This document shows, in pieces, positions 1 to 6,654 of a stretch of DNA of 7,326 bases. The stretch is from an uncultured Balneolaceae bacterium (lineage in GTDB: Bacteria > Bacteroidota > Rhodothermia > Balneolales > Balneolaceae), in NCBI GenBank assembly GCA_937982515.1, contig CALJMB010000131.1, positions 1 to 7,326 on the forward strand, written 5' to 3'. Each line of letters starts with the position of its first letter. Positions within the stretch are counted from its first letter, which is position 1. The notes below the pieces were generated by a model. It made no database searches. It had not been told where the DNA came from and was given only the letters and a program-made list of their open reading frames with translations. The position numbers and the translations under genes are program-made.

Positions 1-220
1 TCGGAAATTTCCGTGGATTTCCGGAGAACCCCTGGTTTTGGCCCGGTTTTGCCCCAGACTTGCCCCGGACTTGCCCCGGAGTTGTCTCGGGGGGAAGGGG
101 TCCGGGGGGCAGACTTTCCCCATCATCTCGGGCCTGAAGGGATGCGGAATGAGGCTATTGGGTTCATCCGCCTTTGCCAGGCGGGGCAGCATAGGCTTAG
201 CCGGAAGAATCAGCGGGATC
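1..220. other. GC-rich non-coding block, possible dispersed intergenic element
   Basis: This stretch is much richer in G and C than the AT-rich DNA that follows it, and no reading frame in it looks like a protein. It opens with a perfect 12-bp palindrome, CGGAAATTTCCG at 2-13, followed by two 10-bp near repeats (ATTTCCGTGG at 7-16 and ATTTCCGGAG at 17-26). It then has an 11-bp tandem array (38-92), three G runs (89-94, 97-100, 104-109) and a small perfect hairpin CCGCCT/AGGCGG at 168-184. TGCCCCGGA at 72-80 can pair with the TCCGGGGGGCA at 101-111 apart from two extra Gs. The density of foldable, repetitive sequence suggests a dispersed intergenic repeat or a structured RNA. That is inference; the boundaries are approximate because the block may begin before the window. 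Confidence 0.4.
38..92. repeat. Five-unit 11-bp tandem repeat
   Basis: Five consecutive 11-bp units start at 38, 49, 60, 71 and 82. The three central units are TTGCCCCAGAC, TTGCCCCGGAC and TTGCCCCGGAG. The first (TTGGCCCGGTT) and last (TTGTCTCGGGG) are diverged copies that keep the leading TTG. Eleven bases is not a multiple of three, so the repeat does not encode a simple repeated peptide in one frame. This supports a non-coding array. Confidence 0.6.
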
Positions 221-307
221 AAATCAGGTATTTTTCTTTTTTTTAAAACCCGCGTTAAACAGTATAGGAAGAATAGAATGCGATGATGTTCTGTGTGGAT
301 GCACAGC

Positions 308-326
308 ACAAACATGTGATGTTTGT
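308..326. promoter_or_regulatory. 19-bp perfect dyad, candidate operator
   Basis: The sequence ACAAACATGTGATGTTTGT has perfect 8-bp arms around a 3-bp GTG centre. A perfect dyad of this size in non-coding DNA about 330 bp before a SusC/SusD operon is the expected form of a dimeric repressor or activator site. A weaker inverted repeat, CTGTG/CACAG (291-295 and 302-306), lies immediately upstream. No regulator gene is present in the window, so the binding protein is unknown. It could also act as a short RNA hairpin if transcribed. Confidence 0.4.
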
Positions 327-354
327 ATAACGGTGGAGGTGGGAATTGGGTTGT

Positions 355-388
355 CGTGCATTGCACGGCTATGCAAAAGATATTGCAC
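355..388. promoter_or_regulatory. Helically phased TTGCA/TGCAA cluster, candidate operator
   Basis: Three pentamers in alternating orientation, TTGCA (361-365), TGCAA (372-376) and TTGCA (383-387), are each separated by exactly 6 bp. They therefore recur every 11 bp, about one turn of the helix. A perfect dyad CGTGCA-T-TGCACG (355-367) overlaps the first. ATTGCAC occurs as a direct repeat at 360-366 and 382-388. The arrangement suits cooperative binding of a dimeric regulator on one DNA face. The third arm overlaps the -35-like element of the promoter candidate, so binding there could block or recruit polymerase. Function is inferred from symmetry and position only. Confidence 0.35.
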
Positions 389-410
389 AATTTAGTAGCG
401 CGGTTACAAT
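383..410 (+). promoter_or_regulatory. Weak sigma70-like promoter candidate for the SusCD operon
   Basis: TTGCAC (383-388) and TACAAT (405-410) are separated by 16 bp. The -10-like box matches the general consensus at five of six positions; the -35-like box is poor. If used, the transcript would begin near 417 and carry a leader of about 240 nt before the susC-like gene. Bacteroidota promoters usually use a different -7 element (TAnnTTTG), and I found no clean copy of it here. This is only the best visible candidate. Confidence 0.2.
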
Positions 411-517
411 GGGAGTGTGACTGTAATGTTGTTTTGCCCCTTTTTTGGCAGGTATGGTTATTAATTTTTTTTCATCTTGTAATAAAATTTTGCCTATTTA
501 AAATAAATTGTGTTTAA

Positions 518-539
518 TTGATGGGTATAAGCCTATCAA
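518..539 (+). promoter_or_regulatory. Hairpin-forming dyad in the susC leader
   Basis: TTGATGGG (518-525) and CCTATCAA (532-539) can pair over 8 bp, including one G-U pair, around a six-base loop (TATAAG). It lies about 120 nt upstream of the susC-like start in AT-rich DNA with no other stable structure. It could be an operator or an RNA leader hairpin. No T-run follows, so it is not an intrinsic terminator. Confidence 0.25.
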
Positions 540-644
540 ATGCAGCTGCTTGCCTTTAGTTATCAGGATGTATTAGGGATAAAGCCTGAACATATAAAGC
601 GAGTCGGGAGCATTTTGGTAATAGGGAATAAAAAAATAAAAATA

Positions 645-650
645 AAAGGG
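645..650 (+). promoter_or_regulatory. Ribosome-binding site that sets the susC start
   Basis: The purine run AAAGGG ends six bases before the ATG at 657 and sits in an A-rich tract (from about 629), as is common before translated genes in this group. The alternative in-frame ATG at 540 has no such purine run in front of it, so this site supports the start at 657. Confidence 0.55.
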
Positions 651-656
651 AATCAT

Positions 657-3600
657 ATGAGTAGAAAACTACGAGTTAGGTATGTACCGGATATATCTGG
701 TGCCCACAGGATATTGGGAATGGCTGTATGCCTGTTAATGATGTGTATTACCGGAACGGCGTATGGGCAAAGTGCCACGGTATCCGGAACGGTCACGGAT
801 CAGGTTTCCGGAGAAGTCCTTCCCGGTGTAAATATCGCGGTACGGGGGACAACTGCCGGAACCTCAACAGACGCTAGTGGATTCTACGAACTCACTGTGT
901 CCAGCTTAAACGATACTCTGCAATTTTCATTTATCGGTTATGACTCGCAAACCGTTCCGATTAACGGCCGCACTACTATCGATGTAGAGTTGAAGCCTAC
1001 TACCATCAGCGGCGATGAGCTGGTTGTTATTGGGTATGGTACCCAGCAGAAGAGAGATCTGACAGGTTCTGTTGCCGTGGTAAACCTTGAAGCATTGACC
1101 ACTCAGCCGGATGGACAGGTCACTCGTCAACTTCAGGGGCTGGCTTCTGGAGTGACAGTTATTTCGTCTGGCCAGCCTGGTGAGGAGCCACAGATACGAA
1201 TTCGGGGATTCAATACTTTCGGAAATAACGAACCTCTATATGTAGTAGATGGAGTACCAACTCAGAATATAAATGATTTAAATCCCGGAGATATCGGCTC
1301 TATGCAGGTGTTAAAAGATGCCGCCGCTGCTTCTATTTATGGTTCTCGTGCCTCTAACGGGGTGGTTGTGATCACTACTAAAAAGGGAAGCGGCAAAGTA
1401 TCTGTTAATTACGACGCCTATGTTGGTGTTCAAATGCCATATGGCAGTAACCCCTGGGATATACTTTCACCACAGGAGATGGCGGAGCTCAAGTGGATGG
1501 CTGTAAGAAATTCAGGAAAGAACCCTATTCCAGATCCTCAGTACGGAAGTGGAAGTACACCTGTTCTGCCAGACTATATCGATCCGGCAGGAACCAGTGA
1601 AGCCGATATAGACAAGTCTTCCTATTATGTCGATCCTAATTACACGAGTACCAGCCAGTATAATAGTTTCACCCATATTACTCCTGCAAATAAGCGGGGA
1701 ACAGACTGGTATGATGAGATTTTTGATCCTGCGGGTACAATGAATCACGATCTTTCAGTGAGCGGTGGTGGGGATATAGGAAACTACCTTTTCTCATTCA
1801 ACTATTTGAATCAGCAGGGCACGTTAATGGAAACCTATAACAAACGGTATTCCATTCGTGCTAATACACAGTTTAATATCACTGATGATTTCCGTATTGG
1901 TGAAAATCTCTCATACTCTGTGACCGATAATCCACAGATCAATGCTCTTACTGAAGGTAGTGCTATTGGTATGGCTTTACGTCAACAGCCAATTATCCCC
2001 GTATATGATATCATGGGCAATTTTGCCGGTACTCATGGTGCTGGATTGGGTAATGCCAGAAACCCTGTAGCCATTCAGTACAGAACACGAAATAATCGCG
2101 CTTTGAATAATCGTTTGTTTGGTAACGTGTTTGCCGAACTGGAGTTTCTCGGGAACTTCACCATACGTACCGACTTCGGAGGGGAGATTTATTCAGGCAG
2201 CAGCCGCTCTTTTGCCTACCCTGAATACGAGAATGCGGAGAATAATACGGTCAACTCATTTACCGCAAGCTCTTATAATGGCCACAACTGGACCTGGACA
2301 AATACCCTGAGATATGTCGAAAATTTTGGCAATTTCCATGATGTGGAGGTTGTACTGGGTACCGAAGCTTATAAAAACGAAGGGGAAGAATTAGGTGGAA
2401 CCACCCAAGGCTATTTCTCTTTTGACCCAGCCTTTACCAACCTGAATACCGGGTCTGGAATACAGACAAACACCAGTAATAGCTATGGAGATAAGCTCTT
2501 TTCATTCTTCGGGCGTGTAGATTATACCTTTGACAATAAATATTTGGTTAGCGCTACTCTCCGGAGGGATGGTTCATCTCGATTCTTGAACGAACGCTGG
2601 GGATGGTTCCCTGCTGCTAGCGTTGGATGGAGAATATCAGAAGAGAGCTTTATGGATGGTCTGGATTGGCTTACCGATTTTAAAGTCAGAGCTGGTTATG
2701 GTATAATGGGTAACCAATTAAATGTTGATCCCAACAATGCGTATTCACTCTATGTAGGTAATCCCAATTCCTCTTACTATGCGATAGATGGCAGCAACAG
2801 TGGTACTACTCAGGGCCTGGCCCAGCAGCGTATAGGCAATCCTGATGCTAAATGGGAAAAGAACATAAGCACCAACATCGGTTTTGATGCTACCCTGTTA
2901 GACGGGCGGTTTGATATAACCATCGACTATTACCGTAAAGACATCAAAGATTTGTTATATAATCCACTTCTGGCAGGAACAGCTGGTAATGCTGAACCCC
3001 CTTATATTAATGTGGGTAACATAAAGAATAGCGGTATCGATGCTTCCGTTCAGGCGTTTGGTAACATTGGGAATGAGTTATCCTACTCTGTAGGGGCTAC
3101 CTTCACAACATACCAAAACGAGATAGTAAAGATTGCCGATGATGTGGAATATTTCGACCAGGAAGGCCGCCGGTTTACAGGAAGTAATATTATCCGCAAT
3201 GCGGTAGGCCAGGAAATTTCCTCCTATTACGGATACAAAATTGTAGGGTTCTGGAATGAACAATCGGAGATTAACCAGGCAAATGCACAGGCTCCGGGCG
3301 GATTATACCAAGAGGGAGCCGGTGTCGGACGTTTCCGTTATGAAGACACGAATGGAGATGGACGTATTACAGCAGCAGACAAGCAGTTCCTGGGAAGTCC
3401 TAATCCTGATTTTAGTTATGGATTGAATTTTGGATTGGATTATAAAAATTTTGACCTGAATCTCTTCTTTTATGGGGTGCAGGGCAATGAGATATGGAAT
3501 CAGGTTAAATGGTGGACCGATTTTTATTCCAGCTTTGCAGGCGCCAAAAGTAATACTGCCCTATATGATTCCTGGACTCCGGAGAATAGGAATGCGGCCG

Positions 3601-3905
3601 TAGCTATTCAGGAAGAGGAATCGTATACAAGCACCAATGGAGTTCCGAACTCTTATTTTGTGGAAGATGGTTCTTACCTGCGGCTGAAGAACATCCAGCT
3701 CGGGTACTCGCTCCCTGCCGATATATTGCAGGAGGTAGGTATAAGAAGACTGCGTTTCTACGTCCAGGCTGCTAATCTGTTTACTCTGACAGGGTATAGT
3801 GGTATGGATCCGGAAATTGGAGGAGGAAATACCAACTTTGGGATTGATGAGGGATCATACGCCAATCAGCGGCAATTCCTGCTGGGTATTAGTCTTTCTT
3901 ACTGA
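657..3905 (+). CDS. SusC/RagA-like TonB-linked outer-membrane transporter
   Basis: This 1082-residue protein is the beta-barrel half of a SusCD importer, moving a large nutrient across the outer membrane with energy from TonB. It has a signal peptide with cleavage near AYG|Q (37/38), then a carboxypeptidase-regulatory-like domain (about 43-114, SGTVTD to VELKP). A TonB-box-like DELVVIGYG follows (120-128). The plug domain has RGF (183-185), VVDG (196-199) and GSRASNGVVVITTKKG (229-244). The barrel runs to a terminal LGISLSY with an aromatic last residue, as expected for outer-membrane insertion. A calcium-loop-like DTNGDGRITAAD (897-908) is usual in this family. Length is normal, and the mature chain has no cysteine. 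The in-frame ATG at 540 would put 39 residues, many of them basic, before the signal peptide and lacks a ribosome-binding site, so 657 was preferred. Tandem in-frame stops (TGA TAA) end it. The substrate cannot be deduced. Confidence 0.95.
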   Translation: MSRKLRVRYVPDISGAHRILGMAVCLLMMCITGTAYGQSATVSGTVTDQVSGEVLPGVNIAVRGTTAGTSTDASGFYELTVSSLNDTLQFSFIGYDSQTVPINGRTTIDVELKPTTISGDELVVIGYGTQQKRDLTGSVAVVNLEALTTQPDGQVTRQLQGLASGVTVISSGQPGEEPQIRIRGFNTFGNNEPLYVVDGVPTQNINDLNPGDIGSMQVLKDAAAASIYGSRASNGVVVITTKKGSGKVSVNYDAYVGVQMPYGSNPWDILSPQEMAELKWMAVRNSGKNPIPDPQYGSGSTPVLPDYIDPAGTSEADIDKSSYYVDPNYTSTSQYNSFTHITPANKRGTDWYDEIFDPAGTMNHDLSVSGGGDIGNYLFSFNYLNQQGTLMETYNKRYSIRANTQFNITDDFRIGENLSYSVTDNPQINALTEGSAIGMALRQQPIIPVYDIMGNFAGTHGAGLGNARNPVAIQYRTRNNRALNNRLFGNVFAELEFLGNFTIRTDFGGEIYSGSSRSFAYPEYENAENNTVNSFTASSYNGHNWTWTNTLRYVENFGNFHDVEVVLGTEAYKNEGEELGGTTQGYFSFDPAFTNLNTGSGIQTNTSNSYGDKLFSFFGRVDYTFDNKYLVSATLRRDGSSRFLNERWGWFPAASVGWRISEESFMDGLDWLTDFKVRAGYGIMGNQLNVDPNNAYSLYVGNPNSSYYAIDGSNSGTTQGLAQQRIGNPDAKWEKNISTNIGFDATLLDGRFDITIDYYRKDIKDLLYNPLLAGTAGNAEPPYINVGNIKNSGIDASVQAFGNIGNELSYSVGATFTTYQNEIVKIADDVEYFDQEGRRFTGSNIIRNAVGQEISSYYGYKIVGFWNEQSEINQANAQAPGGLYQEGAGVGRFRYEDTNGDGRITAADKQFLGSPNPDFSYGLNFGLDYKNFDLNLFFYGVQGNEIWNQVKWWTDFYSSFAGAKSNTALYDSWTPENRNAAVAIQEEESYTSTNGVPNSYFVEDGSYLRLKNIQLGYSLPADILQEVGIRRLRFYVQAANLFTLTGYSGMDPEIGGGNTNFGIDEGSYANQRQFLLGISLSY

Positions 3906-3932
3906 TAAGCATTTAAATAAAGAGATATTATT

Positions 3933-5870
3933 ATGAATACACGAAAATATTTATTTACAACTTGCATTTTGATGGCATTAGGATTTGTGTTCTATGCCTG
4001 CGACCCTGTACAATATTTGGATGAGCAGCCCAGAGGTGCATTGGGTGGTGATGTGATTGCCAATCGTGGCGGTGTCGAGGCACTTCTTATTGGTGCTTAT
4101 GCAGCTCTTGACGGACAGGGTGAAAGTACCCTCGCTCTTGATGGGAGCAGCGCCTGGTTTGCCCCCGCTGACAACTGGGTATTTGGCAGTATCGCTGGAG
4201 GAGATGCTCACAAAGGAAGTGACGGGGCTGATCAGAGCGCTATCAATGAAATAATGAAGATGGAGCACACAGCCACTAATGGTTACTTCAACAGCAAATG
4301 GAGAGTGTTGTACGAAGGGATATCTCGTACTAACGCGGTTTTGAATTTGCTGAAAGAGGTGGAGGATATGTCAGATAGCGAAAAGACAGGGGTTTCAGCT
4401 GAGGCAAGATTTCTTAGAGGTTATTACTACTTCGAGTTGAAAAAGATGTTCGGTAATGTGCCCTGGATAGATGAAAATACTACGGACTTTAAGCAGCCTA
4501 ATGTTGGTGAAGGTGCTGAAGATGTCTGGAAAAAGATCGAGGAAGACTTCTCCTTTGCTATGGACAACCTGCCTGAAACTCAAAGTGATGCAGGCCGGGC
4601 CAACAGCTGGGCTGCTGCCTCCTATCTGGCCAAAGCTCATGTATATCAGCAGGAGTGGCAGGATGCGAAAGACCTGTTCGATGTTATTGTTGTCAATGGT
4701 ACCACCTCCAGTGGTGAACCCTACGCACTTATGGATAACTTTCAGGATAACTTTAATCCGGCACGAGAAAACAACAGCGAATCTATATTTTCAATTCAGA
4801 TGGTTGCCAACGACGGGTCCGGGGGTATTGCCAATGCACGCCAGGGCAACATGCTTGCTTTCCCTTATAACAGCCCGTTCCGTTGCTGCGGTTTCTTCCA
4901 GCCTACACAGGATTTAGTTAACTCATACCAGACCGATCCTGTCACAGGTCTTCCATTGCTGGGTGATCACAACGCTACCATGGTAAAGAGCGATATGAAT
5001 ATCAACTCCGACCAACCCTTTACACCCCATGACGGCCCGCTTGACCCGCGGTTGGACTGGACGGCCGGTCGTCGCGGAGTTCCATATCACGATTGGGGGC
5101 CACACCCGGGAAGGACTTGGATTCGCGATCAGTCATACGCTGGCCCGTACGCTCCCAAGAAGCATGTATACTGGCAAGCCACGCAGGATGAATTTGGTGA
5201 TCATAACTCGTGGGCGCCCGGATCAGCAATTAACTATGTGGCTTACCGGTATGCCGATCTGTTGTTAATGGCTGCTGAAGCCGAAGTAGAGGTGGGAAGC
5301 CTGGACCAGGCACGACAGTATGTAAATGAGGTTCGTAACAGAGTTGTGAATGGTGATTATGGTGATGGCTGGGTCGATAACTCACTTAATGAAGCATTTG
5401 CTGCTGCGGTTGTGGCTAGTGAGGCAGATATGCTGGCTGCTAACGTAAACGCAGGTGACTGGGTTGTGCGAACCGACCTTGGTTCTACTTTTGTCTTTTT
5501 AGGGGGAGACTCCGGAGATATCGATGACTGGCAAGAGTATGAAAACCCCAACTATGTGATTGGTGAGTACCCTCCAGGATCACCAGCTTTTGCCGGTCAG
5601 CCAGCTGCTCGTGAGGCAGTCCATTTCGAGCGGAAAATTGAGTTAGCCATGGAAGGCCACCGTTTCTTCGATCTGGTACGTTGGGGCGAAGCCGAAGAAA
5701 CACTAAACGCTTTTTACGATTATGAAGGCGGAACGCTCGGCTTTAATGATTTTAATGGCGGAAAGTTTACTCCCAATAGAAATGAGTACTATCCGATCCC
5801 TCAGGCTCAGATCGATCTGAGTGTAAAAGAAGGAAAGCCAACTTTGACACAGAACCCGGGATATAACTAA
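3933..5870 (+). CDS. SusD/RagB-like surface nutrient-binding lipoprotein
   Basis: This 645-residue protein is the lid and substrate-binding partner of the SusC-like transporter encoded 27 nt upstream; the two should be co-transcribed. A short N-terminal signal ends in the lipobox FYAC, so Cys23 should be lipidated and the protein anchored on the outer membrane. Family hallmarks are AEARFLRGYYYFEL (156-169), in the TPR-like helical part, then ERKIELAMEGHRFFDLVRW (566-584), YPIP (620-623) and a terminal LTQNPGYN. The stretch between NEVRNRV (465-471) and ERK (566) is about 94 residues, which seems long and helps make the protein larger than many SusDs. Apart from the lipid cysteine, the mature chain has only the adjacent pair Cys318-Cys319. 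A purine-rich AAAGAG (3919-3924) lies eight bases before the ATG. The ligand is unknown; no enzyme gene nearby points to one. Confidence 0.95.
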   Translation: MNTRKYLFTTCILMALGFVFYACDPVQYLDEQPRGALGGDVIANRGGVEALLIGAYAALDGQGESTLALDGSSAWFAPADNWVFGSIAGGDAHKGSDGADQSAINEIMKMEHTATNGYFNSKWRVLYEGISRTNAVLNLLKEVEDMSDSEKTGVSAEARFLRGYYYFELKKMFGNVPWIDENTTDFKQPNVGEGAEDVWKKIEEDFSFAMDNLPETQSDAGRANSWAAASYLAKAHVYQQEWQDAKDLFDVIVVNGTTSSGEPYALMDNFQDNFNPARENNSESIFSIQMVANDGSGGIANARQGNMLAFPYNSPFRCCGFFQPTQDLVNSYQTDPVTGLPLLGDHNATMVKSDMNINSDQPFTPHDGPLDPRLDWTAGRRGVPYHDWGPHPGRTWIRDQSYAGPYAPKKHVYWQATQDEFGDHNSWAPGSAINYVAYRYADLLLMAAEAEVEVGSLDQARQYVNEVRNRVVNGDYGDGWVDNSLNEAFAAAVVASEADMLAANVNAGDWVVRTDLGSTFVFLGGDSGDIDDWQEYENPNYVIGEYPPGSPAFAGQPAAREAVHFERKIELAMEGHRFFDLVRWGEAEETLNAFYDYEGGTLGFNDFNGGKFTPNRNEYYPIPQAQIDLSVKEGKPTLTQNPGYN

Positions 5871-5891
5871 TATCCGTATAACCCTACTGAC

Positions 5892-5927
5892 AAAGAGGCA
5901 GCACTTTTGCAGGCTGCCTCTTTTTTT
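5892..5927 (+). terminator. Intrinsic terminator of the SusCD operon
   Basis: AAAGAGGCAGC (5892-5902) and GCTGCCTCTTT (5913-5923) pair perfectly over 11 bp around a 10-nt loop. The second arm runs into seven consecutive Ts (5921-5927). It begins 21 nt after the SusD stop codon, so transcription of the pair should end here. The downstream pseudogene and small gene lie outside this operon. Confidence 0.9.
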
Positions 5928-6060
5928 ATAGTGACCACCGCCACCGGTATCTCTCTATTGCAAGTCTGCCCATTTACAGTGCGGTAACCGGACAAATCGA
6001 GATATCATCGATTTTTGTGAGGATCTCTGTTCTAATACTCGCTGTTTTTGTCATCCTCTC

Positions 6061-6509
6061 TACCCCTCAGGAGATAATGCAGACTATTCCCCGTACTTAA
6101 ATCATATCACAGGGTTTATATCTATTTAGATAAGGGCAACTCTAACGATGAGAAAGCTTTTTTTGATCTTGTTAATGGAGCTACAAAAGCCAGAGCGGCT
6201 GACTTCGATCTCGACGGAGATTTAAACATAGCCGTAATATCCCTTTTTGCCGATCGGGAAAAAAGGCCGGAAGAATTTTTTATCTTTTCCGAATAGGTAC
6301 AAAGTAAAACATTAAGTTTTATACCTCATGCGATACCAGTTCATCAACATGGAAGATGGATTAGCATGGATGTTGGTGACTTTGGAAATGACGGAGATCC
6401 TGGTATCATTTTAGGCAACTATTCCAGAAGGTTTCTGCATACGGCCGGCTCGCACAGGGAATGGGATAAAATACAGCCATTTATCTTGCTGAAAAATAAG
6501 ACCAGGTAA
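6061..6509 (+). pseudogene. Decayed C-terminal part of an FG-GAP/VCBS repeat protein
   Basis: No intact frame exists, but joining frames gives a coherent family-like protein tail. Frame one reads LYPSGDNADYSPYLNH up to 6105. The frame then shifts by two bases and continues from 6108 as HRVYIYLDKGN, then NGATKARAADFDLDGDLNIA and RPEEFFIF, to an in-frame TAG at 6294-6296. The same frame resumes with GRWISMDVGDFGNDGDPGII and ends naturally at TAA 6507-6509. The motifs GDNADYS, DFDxDGDLxIA, PEE-F and GRWxxMDVGD are typical of FG-GAP/VCBS proteins of Bacteroidota, which are calcium-binding beta-propellers usually secreted or on the cell surface. Repeat two has lost likely metal-ligand aspartates. 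The N-terminal part is missing. Pieces may extend upstream to about 6010, but 5931-6060 is too damaged to call. A sequencing error could explain one lesion but hardly all. Confidence 0.75.
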
Positions 6510-6597
6510 CATCTGTTTGTAGAGCTGTACCGAGTTTTGGCTGAAGGTGTTTTTAGATCTCAGTTTGCGAAACATTTCTAACAATATTACCATTAAC

Positions 6598-6625
6598 TTC
6601 ACTGTTAAACCTGAAGATCTATAAT
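6598..6625 (+). promoter_or_regulatory. Candidate promoter of the small outer-membrane protein gene
   Basis: A perfect TATAAT (6620-6625) lies 16 bp after TTCACT (6598-6603), which matches the general -35 consensus at four of six positions. Transcription would start near 6632 and give a leader of about 23 nt before the ATG at 6655. The strong terminator at 5892 means this gene needs its own promoter somewhere in 5930-6650. Whether the host's main sigma factor uses this consensus is uncertain. Confidence 0.35.
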
Positions 6626-6654
6626 ATTAATCTACATATTCCGGGAAGTTGGTC

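Noticed and set aside
89..109. G runs considered as a four-stranded G-quadruplex
   Set aside because: There are only three separate runs, and no six-G run can give two three-G tracts plus a loop. A two-layer structure is possible but weak, so it is mentioned only within the block.
213..253. GCGGG/CCCGC inverted repeat around a T-rich tract, considered as a terminator
   Set aside because: The arms are only 5 bp with a loop of about 31 nt, and the T-run lies inside the loop and not after the stem.
13..286. Two overlapping open frames in the GC-rich block (13-246 and 38-286)
   Set aside because: They overlap in different phases, cover a tandem repeat whose 11-bp unit breaks codon phase, lack ribosome-binding sites and give low-complexity peptides with no recognisable domain.
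323..517. 64-codon open frame before the susC-like gene
   Set aside because: It starts at a non-ATG codon, runs through the operator-like cluster and has an unconvincing composition rich in Trp, Val, Leu and Cys. It looks like chance.
4471..4917. 148-codon open frame inside the SusD-like gene in another phase
   Set aside because: The SusD frame over the same bases has strong family motifs; this frame has none and is a shadow.
6411..6602. Minus-strand open frame over the end of the FG-GAP relic
   Set aside because: The plus strand shows FG-GAP-like protein similarity over most of the same bases, and the minus-strand product has no recognisable features.
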